From Eucommia ulmoides (lineage: Eukaryota; Streptophyta; Magnoliopsida; Garryales; Eucommiaceae), in NCBI GenBank assembly GCA_016647705.1, contig CM028325.1, positions 31,290,474 through 31,354,473 of the forward strand: a DNA stretch of 64,000 nucleotides, given 5' to 3'. The position numbers and the translations under genes are program-made. The notes under the pieces are model-generated. The model was not told where the DNA came from. It searched no databases and worked only from the letters and a program-made list of their open reading frames with translations. This document shows positions 34,841 to 45,434 of this stretch, piece by piece. Numbering within the stretch: position 1 is the stretch's first letter; every line of letters starts with the position of its first letter.

Positions 34841-35296
34841 TCCACTTAAGTAGAGTCGACTACATGAATTCGTTTACGCCATAATTAACGATCAAGGGTC
34901 ATCCCCTCAATCAAGTTCAATGTCATCAAATCAATTCTAATAGTCTTATCCCGAGTCTTCTTAGGTCTATCTCTCCCTCTAGCAGGCCCCCCGTACTTGA
35001 ACTGAATCGCATTTTCTCACTGGTGCTTCTATGGGTCTTCTATGTACATGTCCAAACCACTATAAACGATTTTTTATCATCTACTCTTCGATGGGTGCAA
35101 TTCCTAAATTCTTTCTAATAGTTTCATTCTTAATTTTATCCATTTTTGCCTTCCTACTGATTCACCATAGCATTCTCATTTCTGTTACACTAATTTTTTT
35201 GATATACTTTATTTTTACTATCTAATATTCTGAGTCATACAGAAGCGTTGGTCTTATTACAGTTTTGTAGAATTTTTCTTTGAGTTTCAATGGTAT

Positions 35297-36689
35297 TGGT
35301 GGCCGCAATTACGCGTCGCCACTTTTACCTCAAGCGTACAGATCAAGTTTTAATAAAGATAGGGAGATTAAGGGTATCGTGTTCACGGGGATTGGTTGAG
35401 AATATTGTCGAGTACCGCGATTATCATAACTCAACTTTATCTAGGCGATAAAAATGGTATTTAATTAAAAAAATACTAATACTACAATACGAATTTATCT
35501 AATTATACTAATATATTGGTAGGACGTTTATGAGAATTATTGCCTAGGGATTAATATCGTTCACTTAAACATGTTCGTTTCAATATATTTTCATTAATGG
35601 TGTTCATCCTATTCGATAATCTCAATTCATAAACTCTCTCTCCACCTCTCCCGAGTGTAAAATGGGGGAATACGTGACTTTGTGTTAACGAAGAAATCCC
35701 CCTCAACGTCTTAACGACCCTAGGTCACGTGAGTTTCGCCCCAATGTCATCGATTGCACACTTTTCAACTCCCTCCTAGGTTATTGGATCATCGTGTTGT
35801 GTTTAACCTAGTCCGAATCTAGGGTTACCTTTTCCAAATGTCAAACCCCGTATTCTCGGTATATCGTAACAAGCATAATAAACAAATAACATGGCAAACA
35901 CAATCAGATAAACATGAACAACCACTAACAAAATATCGATTTTATATAAACAACATTTTCATGAATTCAATCAAGCCCCAGATAATATATGTTTAGCTAA
36001 ACATGATTGTAGCCTTATATATAACTAGAAACAAGCTAAATATATACAAACATTCAACCAAATCTAAGAGAGAAAGAGAGAAACGAGGAAAATAGCCGTT
36101 TATCTGAAGATCCAACGCTAAAACCATTATGAGAATGCTTCCTCCTTTTTCACAACGTGATCTTCCCTTAGTTGAATGGACTCGGAGCTTTCAAAACTTC
36201 CCAAAACGTCTAACTCTTGAAATGGAGAAGAAGGAAGGATATATAGGCTAAAAAATATCACAAATTATCCTAAATATCCTAAACTATCCGCAGAGTGACC
36301 GCCTAGGCGGTGGGTATGTCGATTCAGTTATCTCCGCAGTGGTGGAGGAGGTGGTGGATTCAAGGACCATCCTGCAGTTTCACCGCCTAGGCGGTAAGTT
36401 TATAGCATCTATAGGCCCTTCTCTGCATTTTCACCATTGCGGCGGTGGTCTGGACGCCACGGCGGTGGGCTTCTTTCATAATATTGTCTTGTTGCTTGTT
36501 TTCCCACTGTTTTTCCACCATTCTTGATCCGATTTGACCACTTAAGGACCGTTCTAGTCCATTTTCACCCCAAATACTTATTTTATGACAAAAAAATAAT
36601 AAACGAATTAAAATGTAATAAAACGTATTGAACATACTTGAAAACTAATAAGTTCAGTTTGGAAATAGATAGGTAATTTGCACCTATTA
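35297..36689 (-). repeat. 3' LTR of gag-only element
   Basis: Plus strand runs from TGGTGGCCGC to GCACCTATTA. It contains two CCGCCTAGGCGG palindromes (36299 and 36383) and a TATATAGG stretch near 36239 close to candidate promoter sequence. Confidence 0.9.
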
Positions 36690-38177
36690 AATACCCCCAA
36701 ACTTGAAATTTTGCTAGTCCTGAGCAAAATATCCACACATACACAATTATTAAAACGAGTAACTATGACATTAAAAACTAAAAAAAAACACTAGAAACAA
36801 AAATGTGCAAGGTTTGAAAGTCATCTAACGACCAAACGATTTACCCTCATCGGCCCCCAATCTTATCAAGTTCAAGCATAAAACACATCATTTGGAGTTC
36901 TAGAATATCAACGTTAAAAAATAGTAAGCGTCATTCTAGATCATGTTAAAGTGTGTGTGATTAAACTCAAATATACAACTATCCATTGATTATATGGGAT
37001 TATCCCTCAATAAAGTTCATGAATTAAACCATTAAGGTATAGGGAATCGATACGCCTAACACGGGATCTATTCTCCACTAATGTAGGCTAGGAGGTTCAA
37101 ACAGATCAATAGGTCTTGGTTCGGCTTAGGAATAATGGCCACTGGTATATCGGAAATACAAAACAGGTTAATCGTCGTTAACGTGATGATACCCGAGGCA
37201 CATGTTTGGCTCTTTCTTACTCTCGAAACCCCATAGATATAATTCAAACAACCCCGAACATAAATTTAAGAATTTTGTACTCATTTGTCAAAAAGAGACG
37301 GAAAATAAAAATCGTATGTACAATTGATTTTTTTTTTTTTTTTACTAACACCCCCCCAAACTTATTCGATTGTTACTATTTAAGGGGTGTGTGAAAAATG
37401 AACAAAAACGACAAGTGAGTACTCAAATACCGAACCAATATAAAGTTTGCCCTAAACCCAACCGCTCACTTTAAGTAGCATTTGCAACTGCTAACTTGAT
37501 TCTCTCAAATTTGTGCCTTCGGTTCAGCGATATAGGTTTGGAAAGAAGTTTAATCAGTCACGTGATATTGGTTAAGCATTCAAAATTGAAACAGTTTAAA
37601 GGCTTTGACAAGGTAACGAGGGATAATGATATATCAAGGTAAGTTTAAAAGGCTCAAGCGACAAAATGACTGCCTAAATCATATTTCCTGAACAACCTCG
37701 CCTAGGATTTCGCCTCGAAATTTTCCCAAATCAAGTTCTAGAATCCCTATTGCTATGAAATTAATGGAAGGATAATCGTTTTCAAATCAATTAGATAATG
37801 TTATATAGAGTTTACGTGTTTGTGTATTTAGGATCTACAATAATTTTTACTAAGACGATACGTCAAGCACACAGAACACATATGCATGAGCTTTACGCTC
37901 AACCTCAATAAACAACCAGGGGACAGACTCATCATCAAGTAATAGCTCAGATGAAGTCAAAACTCAACACAAGCACAAAAACTATCTAAATAGACATGCA
38001 CACGTAAGAACAATAACTTTAAACTACAACTAAAACATACTACTCATCACTCCCAACTTAAAATGGGAGAATGTCCATATTAACCCAGTCAGCGATCCCA
38101 ATGAAAGCATAAAACATTATAATGAAGACTGGGGTTTAGAACACGTACCTGGGAGGCGAGAGAATCTCGCCTCTGAA
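36690..38177. other. Interior of gag-only element without coding sequence
   Basis: Starts with the polypurine tract. A second AAGTTTGGGGGGGTGTTAG-like tract lies at about 37343-37361 (reverse complement). No ORF of interest. Confidence 0.6.
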
Positions 38178-38555
38178 TTAAGTCGGTTGTGACAGATTTA
38201 ACTTTTTTTTTCCTTGGGGTAATTCCCAAGAAGCGTCTGATTTAAGGTCGTCGACTTGACACGGCGAAGGGCTCGTCAAAGAGCGGCTTCCACCCGTAGT
38301 ATGTGTCAAATAACACAACATACGGGTCTTAGTTGTGAACGCCCTCAAGCACGGTGAGATATGGCATTGTTCAGCTCGGGCTCTCAATAATATTCTTCTC
38401 CTTCTTCTATGCTCGGTTGGTTTGAATGTACGGTGCAAATGACGGCGAGGATAATTGAGCCACATCAAATCCTCATAAATGTGATCTTCTTGGATCGACA
38501 GAGGTATCAATATTTGGATCTCCAATGGTTGAGAATCACCATTGTTGAGCCATGC

Positions 38556-39221
38556 TTAGGTTCCTGTCTCATTTGATTCATCGTTAATGAATGCTCCCAA
38601 GCTCCTTCCGCTCGTCTCCGGTTCCTCCTGGTAGCTTTCACAATCAAATATGGCTTGATCGTCTCTCAGTGCCACTGCATATGACTCGGTCTCAATGAAG
38701 CAAATTAGCTGACCGATTTGCGTCTGCAAAGATGTTATGGTTGCATTAATATCAGCACAGACCATCTCAATAAAATCAAGACGATCCTCATGTTCGTTGA
38801 TCCGGTCATTTGTTTTCCTCAAGACTCTCTAAGTCTCCCCCATAATAGTAGCGAGTATTTCCTCCAGATTGGGAGAAGACTCATCATCGTGGTTCGGAGT
38901 GTCAATCCATGGCGCCGTAGTATTGGAACTATGAAAATCAAATACCGCCATGTCTTCCAATAACCAATAGGCCTTGTCCACAGTTAGTTGGTTGAAAGAG
39001 GTGGTACCGTTTTCTCTTTCAACCCAATTTCTTGTTGCGACTTGTAACCCATCGAGAAAGTTCAACAGTTGACACTCCCTTGGGAAATAATTATTCGGGA
39101 ACCGAAATACCAACACCTTATATCGTTCCCAGGCACAATAAAATGGTTCGAAATCTTGTTGAAAGAACCTAAAGATGACTTGTTGATGATCCATCTCCAA
39201 GTACCTTGTAAACAAAAACAA
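38556..39221 (-). pseudogene. Truncated Athila-type gag
   Basis: The segment 39221-38829 reads YCAWERYKVLVFRFPNNYF, QLLNFLDGLQVATRNWVER and KAYWLLEDMA, aligning to the capsid core of plant gypsy gag (AWERFKELLRKCP, FYNGL, AYELIEDMA). After a stop, 38822-38556 holds a coiled coil (INEHEDRLDFIEM, TSLQTQIGQL) as in the region after the gag core of Athila elements. No zinc knuckle and no pol follow. Full gag is usually longer, so N- and C-terminal parts are missing. It probably relied on relatives for replication. Confidence 0.8.
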
Positions 39222-39307
39222 AACTAAAAGGAAAAATTATAAACAAAATAAATACCTAAATTAAAATCAAGTTATTTACTCACAATATCAACGATACTCT
39301 AAAACAC

Positions 39308-39327
39308 AATCCCCAGCAACGGTGCCA
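39308..39327 (-). other. Primer binding site of gag-only element
   Basis: The minus strand reads TGGCACCGTTGCTGGGGATT, close to the PBS of Athila-type elements (TGGCGCCGTTGCCGGGG). Six bases separate it from the LTR. Confidence 0.85.
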
Positions 39328-39333
39328 AAAATA

Positions 39334-40705
39334 TAGTGGCCATAATTACGCGTCGTCACTTTCATCGCAAGCGCACGGGGTCAAGTTTTAGTATAGATTG
39401 AGAGATTTAGGGTTATCATTTCTACAGGGATTGGTTGAGATTACTATCGACTATTGTGATTATCATAACCTAATTTTATCTAGGCGAAAATAAATGGAAT
39501 ATAATTAAATACTAATACTAAAATACTAATTTAACTATACTAATACTATATTGAGATAGTTTTGAGAGAATAGACTGTCTAGGGATTAACTTCGTTTATG
39601 AATACGTGTTCGATCATGTTAACGGCTTTTGACTTATCTGACAATCTCAGTTCGTAAACTCTCCCGCCACCTCTCCCGAGTGTAAGACGAGGGAATATGC
39701 AACTTCGTGTCAACGAAGAAGTCTCCCTCAACGTCTTAACGACCCTAGGTCACGTGAGTATTGTCCCAACGTCATCGATTGTCCACTCTCCAACTCCCTC
39801 CCGGGTTATTGGATTTGTCGCGTTGTTTACCCTAGTTTGAATCTAAGGTTACCTCTCCCGAGTGTCAAATCCCGTATTCTCGGTATATCGTAACAAGCAT
39901 AATAAACAATTAACACAGAAAACACAATCAAATAAACATGAACAACCACTAACAAAACATCAATTTTATACAAACAATGTTTTCATGAATTCAATCAAGC
40001 CCTAGACAATATATGTTTAGCTAAACATGGTCGTAGCCCTATATACAACTAGAAACGAGCTAAACATATACAAACATTCAACCAAATCTAAGAGAGAAAG
40101 AGAGAAAAGAGGAAACTAGCCATTTATTCGAAGATCCGACACTAAAACTGTTTTGAAAACGCTTCCTCCTTTTTTGCAACGTGATCTTTCCTTGGTCGAA
40201 TAGCCTCGGAGCTCTCAAGACTTCCCAAAACGTCTAACGCTTGAAATGGAGGAGAAGTGAGGATATATATAGGCTCAAAAATATCACAAAATATCTTAAA
40301 TATCCTAAACTGTCTGTAGAGTGACTGCCTAGGCGGTGAGTATGTCGGTTTAGTGATTGTCGCAGCGGTAAAGGAAGCGGTGGATTCAGGGACCATTCTG
40401 CAGTTTCATTGCCTAGGCGGTGAGTTTATAGTATCTATAGGCCCTTCTCTGCATTTTCATTGCCGCGGCAGTGGTCTGGACGCCGCGACGGTGGGCTTCT
40501 TTCAGAATATTATTTTCTTACTTGTTTTTCTATCATTCTTGATCCAATTTGACTACTTAAGGACCGTTTTAGTTCCTTTTCACCCCCAAATACCTGTTTT
40601 ATGACAAAAAGAATATAAACGAATTAAAACGTAATAAAACGTACTGAACATACTCGAAAACTAACAAGTTCGGTTTGGAAATAGATAGGTAATTTGCACC
40701 TATTA
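39334..40705 (-). repeat. 5' LTR of gag-only element
   Basis: Plus strand runs from TAGTGGCCATAATTACG to GCACCTATTA. It matches the other LTR along its length with substitutions and small indels, including the GCCTAGGCGG motifs at 40325-40336 and 40409-40420. Confidence 0.9.
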
Positions 40706-41529
40706 GGTATCCTACGATCGCATATCACCTCAACTGTACTTCTCCACTTCAACCATTCTTCTTTGACTCTATGAGTAATATCCTCCTCAATTTCGCCATT
40801 ACTCTGAATCATTGAACTTAAATATCTAAAATGATCCACCTTTAGAACCTCATCTTCTCCAATTTTGACTGTACCATCATCTATTCGGTCCTTACTAAAA
40901 TTGCAATGCATGTATTTTGTCTTGCTTCTGCTAACCTTCAAGTCTTTAGACTTTAAGGCTTCTCTCCATCTTTCTAACTTAGTATTAAGTCCTGTTCTAT
41001 TTTCATCAATTAGTACTATGTCATTCTCAAATAACGTACTCTGAGGTACTTCATATTGGATATGTTTTGTTAGCTCATCTATCACTAGAACGAAAGAGGT
41101 AAGGACTCAAAGATGATCTTTGATGTAAGTCTATATTAATAGGAAATGCATAAGTATCGCCTCCTCCTGTTAGAACACTAGTGACTATACATTCATACAT
41201 ATCCTTAATTACCTCAATATATACGTTGAATACATATTTCTTTTCTAGCACCCACAACAAAACTTTTTTGGGTACTCGATCATAAGCCTTCTCTAGATCC
41301 ACAAATACCATATGTAAATCTTTTTTATTTTCTTTATATTTTTTCATTAATCGCCTGAGTAAATAGATAACTTTAGTTGTTGATCTGGTAGGCATAAATC
41401 CAAATTAGTTCTTTTCAATGCTCGTATTAGTTCTTTTTAATGCTCGTTTTATGTTTTATTTTATATTCTATCACTCTCTCCTAAAATTTTATAGTATGGC
41501 TTATAAGTTTTATGAAACGATGAAGAAGT

Positions 41530-41975
41530 TATTTTTATAGTTTATTTAATTAGAACAACGTTGGAAAAGCTAATTTAGAGTTGCCTACTTTACCTTCAGA
41601 TAAGATTTATAGGTTTTATAGAAGAATCAGGATTTCAGAAGTTAGAATAACACTAAGGAATATGAAGATTGGAAGAGCAGTAAAGCCAGATGAGATCCTT
41701 ATAGAGGTGTGGAAAGGTCTGAGAGATATTGGGATAGAGTGGTTAAATAAACTTTTTAATGACATTTTGAGGATTAAAAGAATGTCCGATGACTGAAGGA
41801 TGAGTATTTTAGTACCCATCTATAAAAATAAAGGAGATGTTCAAAGTTGTGCGAACTATTGGAGCATAAAACTTATAAGTCATACTATGAAATTTTGGGA
41901 GAGAGTGATAGGATATAGAATAAGACATGAAATGAGCATCGAAGAGAACCAATTTGGATTTTCATCTACATATCT
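41530..41975 (+). pseudogene. Inverted 5' portion of the same LINE family
   Basis: Plus-strand RT sequence upstream of the part present on the minus strand: DKIYRFYRRIRISEV, MKIGRAVKPDEILIEVWKG, WLNKLFNDILRIKRMSDD (then a stop), RMSILVPIYKNKGDVQSC, SHTMKFWERVIGYRIRHE, NQFGF. The last 100 bp (41866-41968) also occur in reverse complement at 41397-41513. The two LINE segments lie head to head, as expected from twin-primed reverse transcription. Confidence 0.8.
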
Positions 41976-42213
41976 CCTCTTAGAATTTAATACTTTATTT
42001 ATGCAGTTTTTGTTTTTTTTTGCTTATTATTTTTTTGGAGTAGGAACAAATCAGGGTCATCGAAAGTGACATTTTTTTTTTCTAAATGTATTAATTTTTT
42101 ATTTTTAAAAAATATTATAAACATTAAATTAAAAGAAACAACACTAAATGTTTCATATGTAACAATTAAATGTTAAATATCTACTAATCTAAATTTAATT
42201 TATTTTTTCTAAA

Positions 42214-42240
42214 CCCGCACGTTATGCGGGTTAAAACTAG
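42214..42240 (+). mobile_element. Helitron-like 3' terminus
   Basis: Hairpin CCCGCA-CGTTA-TGCGGG followed by TTAAAACTAG and T: a stem-loop about 6 bases before CTAG, the Helitron 3' pattern. The 5' end was not found. Confidence 0.5.
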
Positions 42241-43290
42241 TGTATAACTAAAAACAGAAGTCTATCATTTATAATGAACCACATGCAAGTATTTTCAATC
42301 TCTCCTCTCCTATTCTCCCATTCAAATGCAGGGTCATGATTAATTCATGGCATTCCTTTCCATTCACATTAAAATAGATAATTAATGTATTAATTATATT
42401 TCACCTATTATCTCTTCAAATACCTCTCATTTGATGGCTCTATCATCCACTCTCTCATTTCTCTAATGTGTGCAGCAAAGTACTTCAATCGGCTGTCCAT
42501 TTGAAGAAGAACTATTACTTGATTCGTGCAAATTTTCAAGGACATAAGGTAGACTTTGTTTGAAAAACCAATATGGTGATCATTAACAAAAGGTTGATTA
42601 ATTAGGCTCACGTTAAATCTTGCTTATGTAAAAAGATCAAGAACATGGAGATTCATTTCATAGGCCTTGAAATTGTTAAGGAAGAAGAACGATCAATGTT
42701 TGAAATATTAATGGTGGCTAATATCTGGCTAAAGAACCCTAAATTGCATAAATCTGGTAATAATCTTTGTCCTTGGTTTAACTTCATTGGTTCATCTTCT
42801 GGGATTTTATTTTAGTTGGGTTAATTGCAAAATTTTCAACGTTTTCTGACATTCAAAACAATAAACTGCAACAATTACCAACATTTGCAAAAATGAATAG
42901 TTCATAAACAAAATTTATATCAGGCATAAAGTTCACTTAAATGAATTCCCAAAGATGAACTGATGAAAAGATTATCTGTCAAAATCAAAAAACACCAAGA
43001 GAATAAAGAATAAAATCTACGCATAATTTCAAATTAGTAATGAAAGAAAGACCGAAAAAAATAGACATTAATTAAGATTACCCTAAGAGAGTTCAAAATC
43101 AGGAACACAAATCCCTTTTACCATATTAGAGAGAAAAAAAAAAAGTAAAACAACATAAATCTAGAAAATAATCAGACAAAAAAAAAAAAAAAAAAAAATT
43201 AAAAAGCAAAAACAAAACTAAAAAGAAGAAAGAACCTAATAAGTAATATCCAAAATAGATTAACAAAAAAATAATACAAAACAAAACTAT

Positions 43291-43319
43291 ATCCCGTGCA
43301 TTGCGCAAGTCAAAACTAG
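43291..43319 (+). mobile_element. Second Helitron-like 3' terminus (degraded hairpin)
   Basis: CCCGTGCATTGCGCAAGTCAAAACTAG followed by T. The ending TCAAAACTAGT resembles that at 42240 but the stem has lost pairs. TCTATCATTTATAATG at 42261 is a weak candidate for its 5' end. Confidence 0.4.
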
Positions 43320-43924
43320 TTTAATAAAATGTGAAAGGAAATAGATGGTTTTAATGAGGTTGTAGAACGGTGCTTTCAAATATTTTGGTAAGTTCTTATA
43401 TTTTTTTTATTTTATTTTTTATATATCAAATGAGTGTCCTATTCATTTTTTTAATTATAGTTAATTTTTTTAGTTAATGCACATATATATAATTAATTTC
43501 TATGACACACATTTTAAATTACTTAATAAAAAAACTATGATTGAAAAAATATTTTCAAACAATTATAAATTAGATAGAATATAAATTAATTAGATTGGAG
43601 AATTTCTCTCTCAATTATTTTAGTGAGTTTTATATTTCTTTTTATTTTTTTATTTTTTTGTATATCAAATAATGAGTGTCCTACTCAATTTTTTTGTTTT
43701 TTTTTTCTTAGTTACATATATTTTAATTATTAATACATAAATATATGATTAGTTTTCCTTGTGCACACTTTAAATTACTTAAAAAAAATATTTGTAATTG
43801 AAAAAATATTTTCAACTAAACAAATTAGATACGATATAAATTGTTAAAAAAGAATTTACTAGACTTGCAAAAATTGATAAAACTAATCTTAATTTATGGT
43901 TATTTGTTTGTAATTTTGTAGTAT

Positions 43925-43975
43925 AATAGTAAAAGTTAATTTGCAGTTTTTTTTTTTTTTTTTTTTTTTTTATGA
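43925..43975. repeat. Poly-T tract
   Basis: Run of about 26 T (43947-43972). Similar long T runs occur at 33834-33861 and 5409-5427. Confidence 0.85.
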
Positions 43976-44564
43976 TTATTTAAACAATTTTTAGTAAATA
44001 TTTATTTTCAATATTTATAAAACACAATTATTCAATAAAATTTATGCATTCGCTTTTGGATATTACTACCAAAGTTAGAAAATAATATGTATCTCATGTT
44101 TGAATATTAAAAATTTATTATCATTTTTTTTTCTAAGTTTGTTGGGTCTTAAACTAGTTTCAATTAAAGTTGCATGGTATTTTTTTAGGGGCACTAACCG
44201 AGGGGTGTTTTTTTAGTATGGAGACTACCAATTCAACCTACTAGGTTTTATTTGCACCAATGACTTTGTTTTTCCATTTTACGGATTAATATACCCTTAT
44301 TTAATGAGATTTTAACTTCCTAATATGTGCGAATCGGATCTGGTAACTTCATAAAAATATGCAGCACTATAATTCAGTTTTTATTACTCCTAAAAACATG
44401 GAAACAAATTTGGTAACTTCAAATAAAAAATGTTGAACATGAAACATACGATTTTATCATGAATCTATTGTTGAAAAATTATTTTTTTTGCACAATTATT
44501 ATCGGGTGATCGTCCTATTTACAATGAGATGTTAATCACTTTTTTGGGGATATGAATTTTATTT

Positions 44565-45389
44565 CATGTAAATGTTACATGTAACATCTTATAGTTTGTC
44601 TGAGATCAATGTTGAATGTAACATTCAGTGATTGATATATATATATATATATTGAGTTCTAAATTGGAATGCATGTGAATGTTATATATAACATTAACAT
44701 CACTGCATTCTGTATTCTTTGTGAATGTTGAATATAACATCTAATATAATAAAAAATAACATTAATTAAGGTTGATAATATAATAAATTATAGGGTGTTT
44801 CGGTGGCAAGTCTCTTAGTTTACTCTTAATTTTAAAAAAAATCTCATGTGCAATTGCAACTTGTATTTTAGTCCCGTGTATTAAAAAATGCGAAAGGCTC
44901 AATACATATGTCATCATTTGCGCAGTTACATGTAACTAGTTTGTGTATAAAATACTTGTTAGATGTAATAAATATTTCTGTAATTTGTAACATGTCACTA
45001 ATTTGTGTATAAAAATCTGTTAGATGTAACAAATATTACACAAATACATGTAATTTGTAACATATAACTTGTAAGACCTCGGTTTAGCTCGTACGTCATT
45101 TTAATTTCAAAAAAAAAAAAATCGGGAAAAAAAAATAAAAATAAAATAAAAGTAAAATAATAATGATGATAATAAATAAAAATAAAATAAAATGATAATT
45201 GGGTCAAATTGCAATTTGGGAACTTATTATGAATATGAGATGTACAAATTGTAGTCAAATTCCAGAATAAATTATTTTAAGGATCGAAGTGCAATATAAA
45301 AAATAAATAAATAAAAAAAATGAATGAGATTAAAATAAAACGTAGTGGAAGATAGGGGGAGAAGAGTGTAATTTAAACAAAAGATTTTT

Positions 45390-45434
<45 letters not shown>

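Larger units (their letters stand above)
35297..40705 (-). mobile_element. Gag-only, Athila-related non-autonomous LTR element (TR-GAG type, 5.4 kb)
   Basis: LTRs 35297-36689 (3' LTR, 1393 bp) and 39334-40705 (5' LTR, 1372 bp) are flanked by identical TSDs GGTAT (35292-35296, 40706-40710). A minus-strand PBS lies inside the right LTR and a TTTGGGGGTATT polypurine tract (36690-36702 in reverse complement) inside the left. The 2.6-kb interior has a gag fragment and no protease, RT or integrase. The element has inserted into a LINE RT reading frame. Confidence 0.92.
34841..41515 (-). pseudogene. RTE-like LINE reverse transcriptase, 3' part, interrupted by an LTR element
   Basis: Minus-strand non-LTR reverse transcriptase in two blocks, 41515-40706 and 35296-34841, with the LTR element 35297-40705 between. 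The first block reads NQFGF-like sequence with a stop, MPTRSTTKVIYLLRRLM, HMVFVDLEKAYDRVP (conserved RT block), a frameshift after SLSPYLF, IDELTKHIQYEVP, then FENDIVLIDENR where the catalytic FADD is altered, and HFRYLSSMIQ. Reading one TSD copy across the insertion, RRIP joins LKLKEKFYKTVIRPTLLYDSEY in frame. It then continues to WFGHVHRRPIEAPVRKCD and GRDRPKKTRDKTIRIDL, the usual C-terminus of plant RTE LINEs. The 3' tail includes GTTGTTGTAATG. Confidence 0.88.
41976..45064. other. AT-rich region with TE remnants, no gene
   Basis: It contains two Helitron-like 3' ends (42240, 43319), a diverged duplication at 43390-43860 (units around TATATCAAATGAGTGTCCTA and ATTACTTAATAAAAAAACTATGATTG) and, from 44560, ATGTTACATGTAACAT-type motifs. 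Long homopolymers occur throughout. Confidence 0.55.
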
